Source: Fervidifonticultor sp964526945 (GTDB lineage: Bacteria; Sysuimicrobiota; Sysuimicrobiia; Sysuimicrobiales; Humicultoraceae). From it: a stretch of 11,789 bases of DNA. The DNA is taken from contig CAZGNA010000082.1 of NCBI GenBank assembly GCA_964526945.1, forward strand, positions 1 through 11,789. The letters are read 5' to 3'. Shown here one piece after another: positions 1-6,083 of this stretch. Every line of letters begins with the position of its first letter. The first letter of the stretch is position 1. Position numbers and translations under genes: made by a program. The notes below the pieces were generated by a model. The model did no database searches and had not been told where the DNA came from. It saw nothing but the letters and a program-made list of their open reading frames with translations.

Positions 1-206
1 ATGGGCACGGCTGACCTGTGCGAGCACAGGTTGCACGCTATGAACATGGCTGAACTCTACGACACAGCTAAGCTATGCGAGCACGCCAGGTCTGTACGAG
101 CTACGGGCGAAGCCGACCTGTACGGGCATCGCTGAGCTGCACGGTCGGAGCTGCGCTGCGCGAGCACAGCTGAGCTGGTTGGGCATCGCGGAAGTGCACG
201 CTTACA
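1..206. repeat. Degenerate tandem array, period about 19 bp
   Basis: About ten adjacent units follow the consensus GCTGASCTGYRCGRGCAYM. By eye they start near 10, 30, 49, 67, 86, 112, 131, 150, 169 and 188. Most are 19 bp; the unit at 49 is 18 bp, and 7 extra bases sit at 105-111. Bases 1-9 look like the end of another unit, so the array continues off the left edge. The best conserved units are at 10, 67, 112, 131, 150 and 169. Each unit can be read as Ala-Glu/Asp-Leu-x-Gly/Glu-His, but the 19-bp step rotates the frame and a stop occurs at 131-133, so it is not a simple protein repeat here. There is no spacer structure, so it is not a CRISPR. Function unknown. Confidence 0.7.
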
Positions 207-232
207 ACTGAATCGCGCGCCGCTGCCGAGGA

Positions 233-281
233 GGGGCGGGACACCCGATCCACCCGGGTCGGGCCCCGCCCTTTCCGCTTT
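233..281 (+). terminator. Terminator-like hairpin
   Basis: The arm GGGGCGGG (233-240) pairs exactly with CCCCGCCC (264-271). An inner stem CCCGA (244-248) pairs with TCGGG (259-263), with a 3-nt bulge and a 10-nt loop. The sequence TTTCCGCTTT follows at 272-281, the most T-rich stretch nearby. This fits an intrinsic terminator that closes whatever lies to the left and insulates the porin gene. The T tract is interrupted, so a purely structural role is also possible. Confidence 0.5.
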
Positions 282-321
282 GCAGCTGCGCAGACATCCG
301 GCGAGGGGAGGAGATGAGGAC

Positions 322-1848
322 ATGCGACGTCTCACCGTGCTCGTCGTGACCTTGGTGGCCGCAGGGATGGTTGCGGCGCAGCCCGCCCGTACGCAACCGC
401 TTCCCGATGTGCCCGCCGGCCACTGGGCCTACGAGGCGCTGGCAGAGCTGGCGGCCGCAGGGCTCGTCGAAGGGTACCCCGACGGTACCTTCAAGGGCGA
501 GCGGACCCTCACCCGCTACGAGATGGCCCAGATCGTCGCGCGGGTGCTCGCGAAGATTCGCCAGGCAAAGCAGCGGGCCGCGCAGGCAGAGCGTGTGGCG
601 CGGCTGCGCGAGCTGCCGCCGCCGCCCCCGCCCGAGGTCCGGCGCGCCGACCTCGACCGGGTGGACCGGCTCGTCCGGGAGTTTCGCGGGGAGCTGGCGC
701 AGGCCGGGGTCCGCGTCACGGCCATCGAGGAGGAGCTCGGCCGGCTCAGACAGCAGGTGGCCGAGCTGCGGCGGATCCGCGTCAGCGGCTACGCCAAGCT
801 CGACATCATCGCGGGCAGCACGCTGACGCGCAGCGACGCCCCGGGGCCCAGTGGCATTCCGCTCTCCACCGACCCCGAAAGCCGCATCGGCGAGACGCGC
901 TTTGGGGCGCGGCAGTCGCGGATCGGCCTGACCTACACCGACACGTTCGGGAACCTCCGGCTCACGGCGTTCATTCAGGGAGACTTCTTCGGTCTCGCGG
1001 GCAGTCCGCTGGTGAGTCAGGGGCACAGTTTCCGCCTGCGGCACGCCATGGCGCGCCTGGACTTCCCCTCGCGGCTCTACCTCATCGCCGGCCAGTTCTG
1101 GACGGCATTCATGACCCTGGACGCCTACCCCGACGTGGTGGACTTCAACGGACCGACCGGCGCCCTGTTCGCCCGCCAGCCCCAGCTGCGGGTCGGCTGG
1201 CCGCTGGCCAGCGGGTCGGCGCTGGAGCTCGCCATCGAAAACCACACGCTGCAGTCCATCACCACCCCCGCCGGTGCTGCGGCCGTCCGCCAGGACGAGG
1301 CGCTCCCGCAGCTGACGGGCCGGCTGTTCTGGCGGAGCTCCTCGCTCTACGTCGAAGTGGGGGGCACCGTCGGGCAGAACCGGTTCCTGTTCCCCAGCGG
1401 CGCTGCGCCCACGGTCAGCAACTCGGGCTTCCACATCAGCGCGCGGTGGGACAGCGGTCCGTTCTACCTGATCGGCCACTACCAGTGGCTCAACGGCGCC
1501 AACCGCTTCTCCGCCGGCGAGTTTCCGGACATCCTGGTCGACCCGGCCACCCAGACCATCACCAACATCGGCAGCCAGGGCTGGTACGCCTACGCCGGCT
1601 GGAAGATCGCGCCGAAGTGGACGCTGCAGGTGGGCTACAGCCGCAACGAGCTGCGGGATCCGGGTGCGCTGAGCGCCGTCGCCAGCAGCGTGAACAGCAC
1701 GCTGCAGGGGGCACACGTGACCCTCTGGTGGGACGTGGCCCGCAACACCCGGGTGGGGTTCGAGTACCAGAACCTCCAGCGCGTCCGGCTGGACGGGGTC
1801 CGCGGCGACCACAACCGCTTCCAGGTCGGGGTGTTCCTGTTCTACTGA
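322..1848 (+). CDS. SLH-domain porin-like outer-membrane protein
   Basis: Encodes 508 aa. The ATG at 322 is chosen because GGAGGAG (307-313) lies 8 nt upstream and a Sec signal peptide begins there (hydrophobic TVLVVTLVAAGMVAA, cleavage probably near residue 19-25). An SLH domain follows at about residues 27-80, with the motifs LPDVPAGHWAYEAL and GYPDGTF. A charged coiled coil with a proline run (about residues 98-103) covers roughly 80-150. The rest looks like alternating beta-strands of a barrel and ends in an aromatic residue (VGVFLFY). In known SLH porins (OmpM, SlpA and cyanobacterial porins) the SLH domain holds the cell-wall layer and the coiled coil spans the periplasm to a barrel in the outer membrane. 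That role is inferred from architecture. The gene stands alone, with a hairpin on each side. Confidence 0.85.
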   Translation: MRRLTVLVVTLVAAGMVAAQPARTQPLPDVPAGHWAYEALAELAAAGLVEGYPDGTFKGERTLTRYEMAQIVARVLAKIRQAKQRAAQAERVARLRELPPPPPPEVRRADLDRVDRLVREFRGELAQAGVRVTAIEEELGRLRQQVAELRRIRVSGYAKLDIIAGSTLTRSDAPGPSGIPLSTDPESRIGETRFGARQSRIGLTYTDTFGNLRLTAFIQGDFFGLAGSPLVSQGHSFRLRHAMARLDFPSRLYLIAGQFWTAFMTLDAYPDVVDFNGPTGALFARQPQLRVGWPLASGSALELAIENHTLQSITTPAGAAAVRQDEALPQLTGRLFWRSSSLYVEVGGTVGQNRFLFPSGAAPTVSNSGFHISARWDSGPFYLIGHYQWLNGANRFSAGEFPDILVDPATQTITNIGSQGWYAYAGWKIAPKWTLQVGYSRNELRDPGALSAVASSVNSTLQGAHVTLWWDVARNTRVGFEYQNLQRVRLDGVRGDHNRFQVGVFLFY

Positions 1849-1849
1849 C

Positions 1850-1900
1850 GGCGCTGCCGGCGGGTGGCGCGCGGGCTTCGTGCGCCCGCCCGCCGGCGCC
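1850..1900 (+). terminator. Long GC-rich inverted repeat after the porin gene
   Basis: Starting two bases after the stop codon, the left arm (1850-1870) begins GGCGC and contains CCGGCGGG. It pairs with the right arm (1881-1900), which ends CCCGCCGGCGCC; a 2-nt bulge and a few mismatches interrupt the stem. The centre can alternatively fold as GCGGGC (1871-1876) with GCCCGC (1884-1889). No T tract follows, so it may be a weak terminator or an mRNA 3'-end stabiliser. Confidence 0.45.
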
Positions 1901-1958
1901 GCGCGGTCCCAGGCAGGGCGTGCGGTCCGTCGGCGTGGCGGACGCGCGCCGGGCCTGC

Positions 1959-2008
1959 GCTGGTCCGCCTCCGCTGGCTGGAAGGTCGTGCCGAAGTGGA
2001 CGCAGGTG
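1959..2008 (+). pseudogene. Decayed partial copy of the SLH porin 3' region
   Basis: These 50 bases match porin positions 1580-1632 with five substitutions and one in-frame 3-nt deletion, about 90 percent identity. In the matching frame it reads RWSASAGWKVVPKWTQV, against GWYAYAGWKIAPKWTLQV in the porin. No similarity is visible on either side. It looks like the last scrap of a second porin paralog or of a duplication. The exact limits of the remnant cannot be set by eye. Confidence 0.7.
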
Positions 2009-2069
2009 CACTGCGCCCGTGTCGGTGCTCGCGTTACCCGGGCGGTCACGGACGTTGGGGGTTCTATGA

Positions 2070-2090
2070 ATACGTGAATTCGTGTATAAT
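2070..2090 (+). promoter_or_regulatory. Promoter and candidate operator of the sigma gene
   Basis: A locally AT-rich stretch in very GC-rich DNA. TATAAT at 2085-2090 is a perfect -10 hexamer and predicts a transcript start near 2096-2098. No good TTGACA-like -35 is visible at 16-18 bp. The -10 overlaps an imperfect palindrome with ATAC at 2070-2073, GAATTC at 2076-2081 and GTAT at 2084-2087. Its core (2072-2087) matches a motif that recurs at 3175-3190 and 3303-3318. A factor bound here would block or direct polymerase. Confidence 0.5.
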
Positions 2091-2144
2091 TTCACCGAGA
2101 TGGAGCGACCGGGGGCGCATGTGCCGGTACCGGGGGAGGTCGAC

Positions 2145-3098
2145 GTGCGGGACGCAACGGGAGGCGTCGTTGGCGCGGGGACGCCAGACGCGGCGGACCA
2201 GCTGGAACCCACGGGAGCCCACCACGTCCAGGACGCCGTGGCGCATCGGCACCCCGGCAGCCAGGACGTCGCGAGCGCCCGCCAGGCCGCCGCCGGACAG
2301 CTGCAGGAGATGATCGAGACCCACAGCGCCGCCCTCTTCCGCGCCGCCTTTCACATGACGGGCCGCGCCGACGATGCACAGGATCTGGTGCAGGAGACCT
2401 TCATCCGGGCCTGGCGGTTCATCGACACCTTCGATCCCGCGCGGGGCGCTCGCGGATGGCTCTTCAAGATCCTGATGAACGTCCACGCCGACTACAGACG
2501 CCGGCAACGCCGCGGACCGCAGGTCGCTGACCTGGTCGAGCCCGACGCCGCAGACGCCCTCTACCTGTACACGCAGGTGGCGCACTCGGAGGAGCTGCGC
2601 GCGCGGGGAGATCCCGGGGAGGTCTTCTTCGCCAGCCTGCTGGGCGGGGAGGTCCGGGCCGCTCTGCGGGCGGTGCCCGACCAGTACCGGAAGGTCTTCC
2701 TGCTCTCCGTGGAGGGGTTCACCTACCACGAGATCGCCGAGACGCTGGGGATCCCGATGGGGACGGTGATGAGCCGTCTGCACCGGGCACGGGCGTTGCT
2801 GCAGCAGAGCCTCTGGGACTACTGCGTCCAGACCGGGCGCTGCCGGCCTGGGGTGGCGCCTGCCCCCCTGCCGGCGCCGTGCGCGGACGCCTGCCGGCAC
2901 CTGTCCGGCTTCCTCGATCGCGAGCTGACCCCGGATGCCCTGGTGCTCGTCGAGGGACACCTGGCGACGTGCCGCCAGTGCTGCACCAGGCTGGAGTTCC
3001 AGCGGCGGCTGGAGGCGACCATTCGCGCCGAGCTGCGCGGCCGACGCCTGCCCCGGCGCTTCAAGACCCGGCTTGCGCACCTGGTCAGCCTGCTCTAG
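2145..3098 (+). CDS. ECF sigma factor fused to a ZAS anti-sigma domain
   Basis: Encodes 317 aa from GTG 2145. That start has GGGGGAGG (2132-2139) 5 nt upstream and lies downstream of TATAAT. The frame stays open back to GTG 2082, but that codon overlaps the -10. Residues 1-55 are a low-complexity leader; ATG 2310 (residue 56) is an alternative start. Sigma region 2 spans about 56-125 (DDAQDLVQETFIRAW, then FDPARGARGWLF). Sigma region 4 follows, with a helix-turn-helix (YHEIAETLGIPMGTVMSRLHRAR). A short Pro/Ala linker leads to a zf-HC2/ZAS domain with Cys246, Cys250, and His272-x3-Cys276-x2-Cys279-Cys280. ZAS domains of free anti-sigma factors such as RsrA bind zinc through this motif and release sigma on thiol oxidation. 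Here sensor and sigma are one chain, so intramolecular control is inferred. It probably drives transcription of itself and/or the metal cluster downstream. Confidence 0.85.
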   Translation: MRDATGGVVGAGTPDAADQLEPTGAHHVQDAVAHRHPGSQDVASARQAAAGQLQEMIETHSAALFRAAFHMTGRADDAQDLVQETFIRAWRFIDTFDPARGARGWLFKILMNVHADYRRRQRRGPQVADLVEPDAADALYLYTQVAHSEELRARGDPGEVFFASLLGGEVRAALRAVPDQYRKVFLLSVEGFTYHEIAETLGIPMGTVMSRLHRARALLQQSLWDYCVQTGRCRPGVAPAPLPAPCADACRHLSGFLDRELTPDALVLVEGHLATCRQCCTRLEFQRRLEATIRAELRGRRLPRRFKTRLAHLVSLL

Positions 3099-3172
3099 CG
3101 GGATGCGACGGAGCCGACCGGGGCGGTTGGCGGCCACCGGCCGATGCGTTCTGGCTTTGCGGAATAGCATGG

Positions 3173-3190
3173 ACACGTATTGTCGTATAT
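3173..3190 (+). promoter_or_regulatory. Shared motif, copy 2
   Basis: ACGTATTGTCGTATAT at 3175-3190 lines up base for base, in the same orientation, with 2072-2087 and 3303-3318. The half CGTAT occurs twice, 8 bp apart. GGAAT at 3161-3165 lies 18 bp before CGTATA and could be an ECF-type -35, but the other copies have no equivalent. It lies 75 bp after the sigma gene stop. Confidence 0.4.
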
Positions 3191-3300
3191 GGGTCAGTAC
3201 CTGGCACGATCGCGTGGGTCGAGGGGGAGGCCTTGGTCTGACCGGTGTCGGGCTCCGGTCCCGACGCGCTTGACCGTGGGTTAACGCGAACGCGGGATAA

Positions 3301-3319
3301 ATACGGTCATACGTATACT
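3301..3319 (+). promoter_or_regulatory. Shared motif, copy 3, with possible -10 of the metal cluster
   Basis: ACGGTCATACGTATAC at 3303-3318 is the third copy of the motif. It includes the palindrome ATACGTAT (3309-3316) and a -10-like TATACT (3314-3319). A start near 3326 would leave a leader of about 73 nt before the ATG at 3399. No clear -35 is seen. It is the best candidate for the promoter/operator of the mini-protein, mer and ATPase cluster. Confidence 0.45.
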
Positions 3320-3398
3320 GAAGGTAGTCCTTGGGCTCGATGCCCAGGCGACGTTCATGGGACGTCGCGTGAGCCATGCGGAGGAGGGGGTGCACGGT

Positions 3399-3506
3399 AT
3401 GTGCGGATGCTGCAGTCCGATCCTGCCGACCGAGCAGGAGAAGCGTGACCCCAAGAGCGAGCAGCAGGACAAGGGCAGCAAGAAAGAGCCTGTCCTCACC
3501 CGGTAG
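3399..3506 (+). CDS. 35-aa cysteine-tipped mini-protein
   Basis: The ATG at 3399 has an exceptionally strong ribosome site (GGAGGAGGGGG, 3380-3390) 8 nt upstream and ends in TAG at 3504-3506. The protein starts MCGCCSPILP, with Cys at 2, 4 and 5, and continues as a hydrophilic Lys/Glu/Gln-rich tail ending EPVLTR. It has no membrane segment or signal peptide. I do not recognise a family. The clustered thiols, and its place as first gene of a mercury cluster, suggest a cytoplasmic soft-metal binder or chaperone, or a translated leader; this is inference only. The next gene starts 3 nt (TTG 3510) or 9 nt (GTG 3516) after the stop, so the two are probably translationally coupled. Confidence 0.6.
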   Translation: MCGCCSPILPTEQEKRDPKSEQQDKGSKKEPVLTR

Positions 3507-3509
3507 CCG

Positions 3510-4351
3510 TTGCGCGTGATCCGGGTCCTCCCGCGCCGCCTGTCCGTCGCCGGCGGCGTGCTGCTGGCGGTTGCGGCCGCGGTGCTGGGGCCGAGGCATG
3601 CGGCCGCGCAGCCCTGGCGTGCATGGGCGGCGCAGGGCGGGCTGGTGACGCTCGTCCTGGTGGGCGATGCCCGCAGCGCCCTGGTGGGCGAGACGGCCCC
3701 GGAGCCAACCACGGGCAGCCCGCGCAGTCAGCTGGTGCTCGTAGACGCGGCGTCGGCGCGAACGGTGTGGGCGCAGGCGTATCGGAACAGCAACTGCTGC
3801 GGTCTCCCGGCTGTGGGGTGGCTGGACGGGCGCCGCCGGGCGTTCGCCGCGGGCGACGAGCTGGTGGTGGCCACGCTGGGCGGGGCGGTGGTCGCCCGCC
3901 TCGACCTGGACGGGACCGCGCTCGACGTTGCGGCGGCTGCCGGGCGGATCCTCGTGGGGCTCGTGCGCGTGCGACCGGGCGCGGTCGCGCACGACGTGGT
4001 CGCGGTGGAGGCCGGGCGCGTGTTGTGGCGCGTCGGTTTCCCTCAAGTGGCCGCTGTCGCCCTGTCGCCCGAGGGACCGGCAGCGGTGGCGAGTCTTACG
4101 GCCGTGGCGGGGCTCGATGGCCGGACGGGCCGGATCCGCTGGCAGATGCCCCAGGAGGGGGTGCGGCTGGTCGACCTCGCCTTCGCCCCCGGCGCGCTGC
4201 TGGTCATAGCCCAGAAGACGGCCACGGGGACGTGTACGGGCTCCGGCTGGAGGGTCCCTGGCTTGCGGTGGCCGGCACCGCCTCGCGCGACGCCGCGGTA
4301 CCCGACCGCATCTGGTTCGCGCGCACGGATCACGCGGGCGCGGCGCGGTGA
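3510..4351 (+). CDS. Secreted PQQ/beta-propeller-like protein, frameshifted
   Basis: The start is TTG 3510 or GTG 3516; neither has a clear ribosome site, so coupling to the mini-protein is likely. A signal peptide is visible (PRRLSVAGG, a hydrophobic stretch, then a likely cut near HAAAQ). The twin arginines only loosely fit a Tat signal. The mature part has PQQ-like blades: LVLVDAASARTVW, then VAGLDGRTGRIRW (the D-x-x-T/S-G-x-x-x-W type). An NCC pair lies in YRNSNCCGLP. Near 4205-4220 the coding signal moves by -1: the first frame loses GC-rich third positions, while the new frame continues naturally with GDVYGLRLEGPWLAV and stops at TGA 4349-4351. So the gene carries a one-base deletion or a sequencing error. 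No slippery heptamer is seen. Its role in metal handling is unknown. Confidence 0.65.
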
Positions 4352-4376
4352 GCCACATGGCGGGGGCACCGATGCG

Positions 4377-4583
4377 GTGATCGCGCTGGCCCTGGCGGTG
4401 CTGTGTTGCGCGCTGCCCTTGCTGGTCGTCGCAGGGGTCAGCATCGGCGCCGGGGCAGTACTTGGCGCGGCGGTGCCGGTGCTCGTCGGGCTTGCGGTCG
4501 TGGGGTACGTCGTCGTCCAGGCGACGCGCCGCTGGCGGAGGAGCGCGGCGGGCCGCCTGTCACGATCGCGCCAGGATCGCTGA
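4377..4583 (+). CDS. MerF-like small mercury transport protein
   Basis: Encodes 68 aa if started at GTG 4377. GGGGG at 4362-4366 is a modest ribosome site. A 10-codon reading frame (GTG 4348 to TGA 4380) overlaps the stop of the previous gene and this start by GTGA, which suggests coupling. Two membrane helices are seen. The first has a vicinal Cys10-Cys11 pair (ALAVLCCALPLLVVAG), the second is VLVGLAVVGYVVV, and a basic tail (RRWRR) follows. MerF and MerT use such a pair in helix 1 to accept Hg(II) and pass it inward, and the layout matches MerF closely. MerF's second, C-terminal Cys pair is absent. The gene sits in the same frame as the 5' part of the previous gene, so automated calling would fuse the two into one 357-aa protein. 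Confidence 0.6.
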   Translation: MIALALAVLCCALPLLVVAGVSIGAGAVLGAAVPVLVGLAVVGYVVVQATRRWRRSAAGRLSRSRQDR

Positions 4584-4752
4584 CGCGCCGCCCTGCGCGC
4601 AGCGGGGAGCGCGGCGGGCGGCCTGCCATGGGTCCCGCAGGACCATGACCGCATCGGTCACGTGCACAGCGGCGAGGGCGGAGCGGTCGACTGCGACCGG
4701 CGAAGGGTGTGCGAGGGCCTGAGATGTCGTGGACACGCGGTGGAGGACACCA

Positions 4753-5337
4753 ATGCCCAACCCGAATCGCACGCGTCCCGGCACCGTGACCGGCCGGGCG
4801 CTCCTGCTGGTGGCCGGTGCGCTCGCGGCAGGCGCGCTGGGGCTCGGCCTGCGCGCGTTCGTGCGCCCGCAACCCGCGTCTTCCCCGCCGCTCCCGCTCG
4901 CCGCCACCGGATCCGCTGCCACGGCATCCGAGGCCCTGCTCGCCTTCGTGCTCCCGGCGCTCGGTGGCGGCCAGCTCACGGCCGCGGAGTTGAGGGACCG
5001 GCCGGTGGTGCTCAACTTCTTCGCCTCGTGGTGCCCGTCGTGCTGGGCCGAGATCCCCCACCTGGCGCGCGTCTACGAGGAGCACCGGCGCAGCGGGCTC
5101 GCCGTCGTGGGGATCGGGGTCCTGGACTCCGAGGAGTCGCTCCGTTGGATGGTGACGAGGCTGCGCATCCCCTACCCGACCGCGTACGACGCCAGTGGCG
5201 ACACGGTAGTGCGCATCTTGCAACTGCGCGCCATGCCCACGACGCTGTTCGTCGACCGTCAGGGGCGCGTGCGCGTCCGGTGGCATGGGCTCCTCGACGA
5301 GGCCACCCTGCGCGAGCTGGTGGCGCGGATCCTATGA
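4753..5337 (+). CDS. TlpA/ResA-like membrane-anchored thioredoxin
   Basis: Encodes 194 aa. ATG 4753 is preferred over GTG 4729 because GGAGGA (4742-4747) lies 5 nt upstream. One N-terminal membrane segment (ALLLVAGALAAGALGL) anchors it, and a Pro/Ala-rich linker leads to a thioredoxin fold at about residues 60-194. The active site is Trp-Cys94-Pro-Ser-Cys97 (NFFASWCPSCWAE). The cis-proline is Pro162 (AMPTTLFVD). TlpA/ResA proteins reduce disulfides outside the cytoplasmic membrane using electrons from CcdA. Its stop overlaps the CcdA-like start by ATGA (5334-5337), so the two are made together. The usual job is cytochrome c maturation, but no haem gene is nearby. In this cluster it more likely keeps the Cys of mercury-binding proteins reduced (inference). 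Confidence 0.85.
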   Translation: MPNPNRTRPGTVTGRALLLVAGALAAGALGLGLRAFVRPQPASSPPLPLAATGSAATASEALLAFVLPALGGGQLTAAELRDRPVVLNFFASWCPSCWAEIPHLARVYEEHRRSGLAVVGIGVLDSEESLRWMVTRLRIPYPTAYDASGDTVVRILQLRAMPTTLFVDRQGRVRVRWHGLLDEATLRELVARIL

Positions 5338-6059
5338 CCGAACGCCTGGTCGCGCTGCTGCCGTGGGCGTTCTCGGCCGGCGCGATCGCGACCCTCAACC
5401 CCTGTGGGTTCGCCCTGCTGCCCGCGTACCTGGCGTACTTCGTGGGCCAGCCCGCTGCCGGGGCAGGGTCGTGGGCCGAGGGCCGCCGCGGCGTCGTCGT
5501 CGGCCTGGGGATGACCGCCGGCACCCTCACGGTCTTCCTGGCGGCGGGAGCCGTGGTCTCTGCCGTGGGCGTGGTTCTGGCGCGCTACCTCCCGTGGCTG
5601 GGGCTGGTGATCGGGGCGCTGGTGGTCCTCGCCGGCGTCGCCATGGTGGTGCGCCCCGCGCTGCAGGTCGGGCTGCGCGTTCCCAACCCTGCGGCGCACC
5701 GGCTGGCGGTGGGCGGCCTCGGAGGCGCTCGTGCCTACTATCTCTTCGGGGTCGGCTACGGCCTGGCGTCGCTGGGCTGCACGCTACCCATCTTCCTGGT
5801 GGTGATGACGCAGGCGCTGGCAGCGGGCGGGTTTGGCCCTGGCCTGGTCGTCTTCGCGGCCTACGGCCTGGGGATGGGGCTGGTGCTGCTGGCGCTCTCG
5901 GTCGCCGTGGGGGTGGGCCGGGGCGTACTCCTGCGTTCCCTGCGGACGGTGGTGCCCCACGTCCGGTGGGTGGGCGCAGCGGGAATGGTCGCAGCCGGAG
6001 CGTACCTGATCTACTACCAGCTCACGGTCAGCCGCGCCATGCTGCGCGGCGGCCTGTAG
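5334..6059 (+). CDS. ccdA: CcdA-family thiol:disulfide transmembrane transporter
   Basis: Encodes 241 aa, the usual CcdA size, with about six membrane helices. ATG 5334 overlaps the TlpA stop by 4 bp; an upstream extension of the same frame is just open sequence. The two family cysteines are present: Cys24 in LNPCGFALLPAYLAYFVG and Cys149 in GLASLGCTLPIFL. CcdA carries reducing equivalents from cytoplasmic thioredoxin across the membrane to extracytoplasmic partners, here almost certainly the adjacent TlpA-like protein. The symbol is for the family. Whether it serves cytochrome c maturation or mercury/thiol defence cannot be told from sequence, but the flanking genes favour the second. Confidence 0.85.
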   Translation: MTERLVALLPWAFSAGAIATLNPCGFALLPAYLAYFVGQPAAGAGSWAEGRRGVVVGLGMTAGTLTVFLAAGAVVSAVGVVLARYLPWLGLVIGALVVLAGVAMVVRPALQVGLRVPNPAAHRLAVGGLGGARAYYLFGVGYGLASLGCTLPIFLVVMTQALAAGGFGPGLVVFAAYGLGMGLVLLALSVAVGVGRGVLLRSLRTVVPHVRWVGAAGMVAAGAYLIYYQLTVSRAMLRGGL

Positions 6060-6083
6060 CGGGCGGAAGGAGGACCATTGCCG

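Larger units (their letters stand above)
3099..3398 (+). other. 300-bp regulatory intergenic region
   Basis: No convincing gene lies here; the short ORFs lack ribosome sites and family resemblance. It holds two copies of the shared motif (3175-3190 and 3303-3318). Between them is a hairpin with GTCGGG at 3247-3252 and CCCGAC at 3260-3265, extendable to 8 bp with one wobble pair. It may terminate the sigma gene. TTGACC at 3270-3275 resembles a -35 box, but the nearest A/T-rich -10-like hexamer (GATAAA, 3296-3301) is 20 bp away, which is too far for a clean promoter. TATACT at 3314-3319 is a possible -10 for the metal cluster. Confidence 0.5.

Noticed and set aside
1..206. CRISPR array
   Set aside because: Units are degenerate and contiguous, with no unique spacers and no cas genes in the window.
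202..2049. Long minus-strand ORF of about 615 codons opposite the porin
   Set aside because: It is a GC-rich shadow: Arg/Pro/Ala/Gly-rich with no family resemblance, while the + strand has a signal peptide, SLH domain and barrel. The same holds for the long minus-strand ORFs opposite the mer genes and the ATPase.
2082..2144. GTG 2082 as start of the sigma factor
   Set aside because: It overlaps the TATAAT box and has no ribosome site; GTG 2145 has GGGGGAGG at 5 nt and lies after the predicted transcript start.
3270..3303. Classical sigma-70 promoter TTGACC with GATAAA
   Set aside because: The spacer would be 20 bp, outside the usual 16-18; kept only as a remark in the intergenic entry.
4205..4225. 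Programmed -1 frameshift site
   Set aside because: No X-XXY-YYZ slippery heptamer in the zero frame; the local sequence GCC CAG AAG does not allow tandem slippage.
4644..4721. Possible 25-aa ORF between the MerF-like and TlpA genes
   Set aside because: Weak ribosome site, composition like random GC-rich sequence, no recognisable motif; the 169-bp gap is left as non-coding, with only a small hairpin (CGGTCG 4684-4689 with CGACCG 4694-4699).
4662..5333. Apparent N-terminal extension of the CcdA-like protein
   Set aside because: It is the shadow of the TlpA-like gene; the CcdA family sequence begins at the ATG of 5334.
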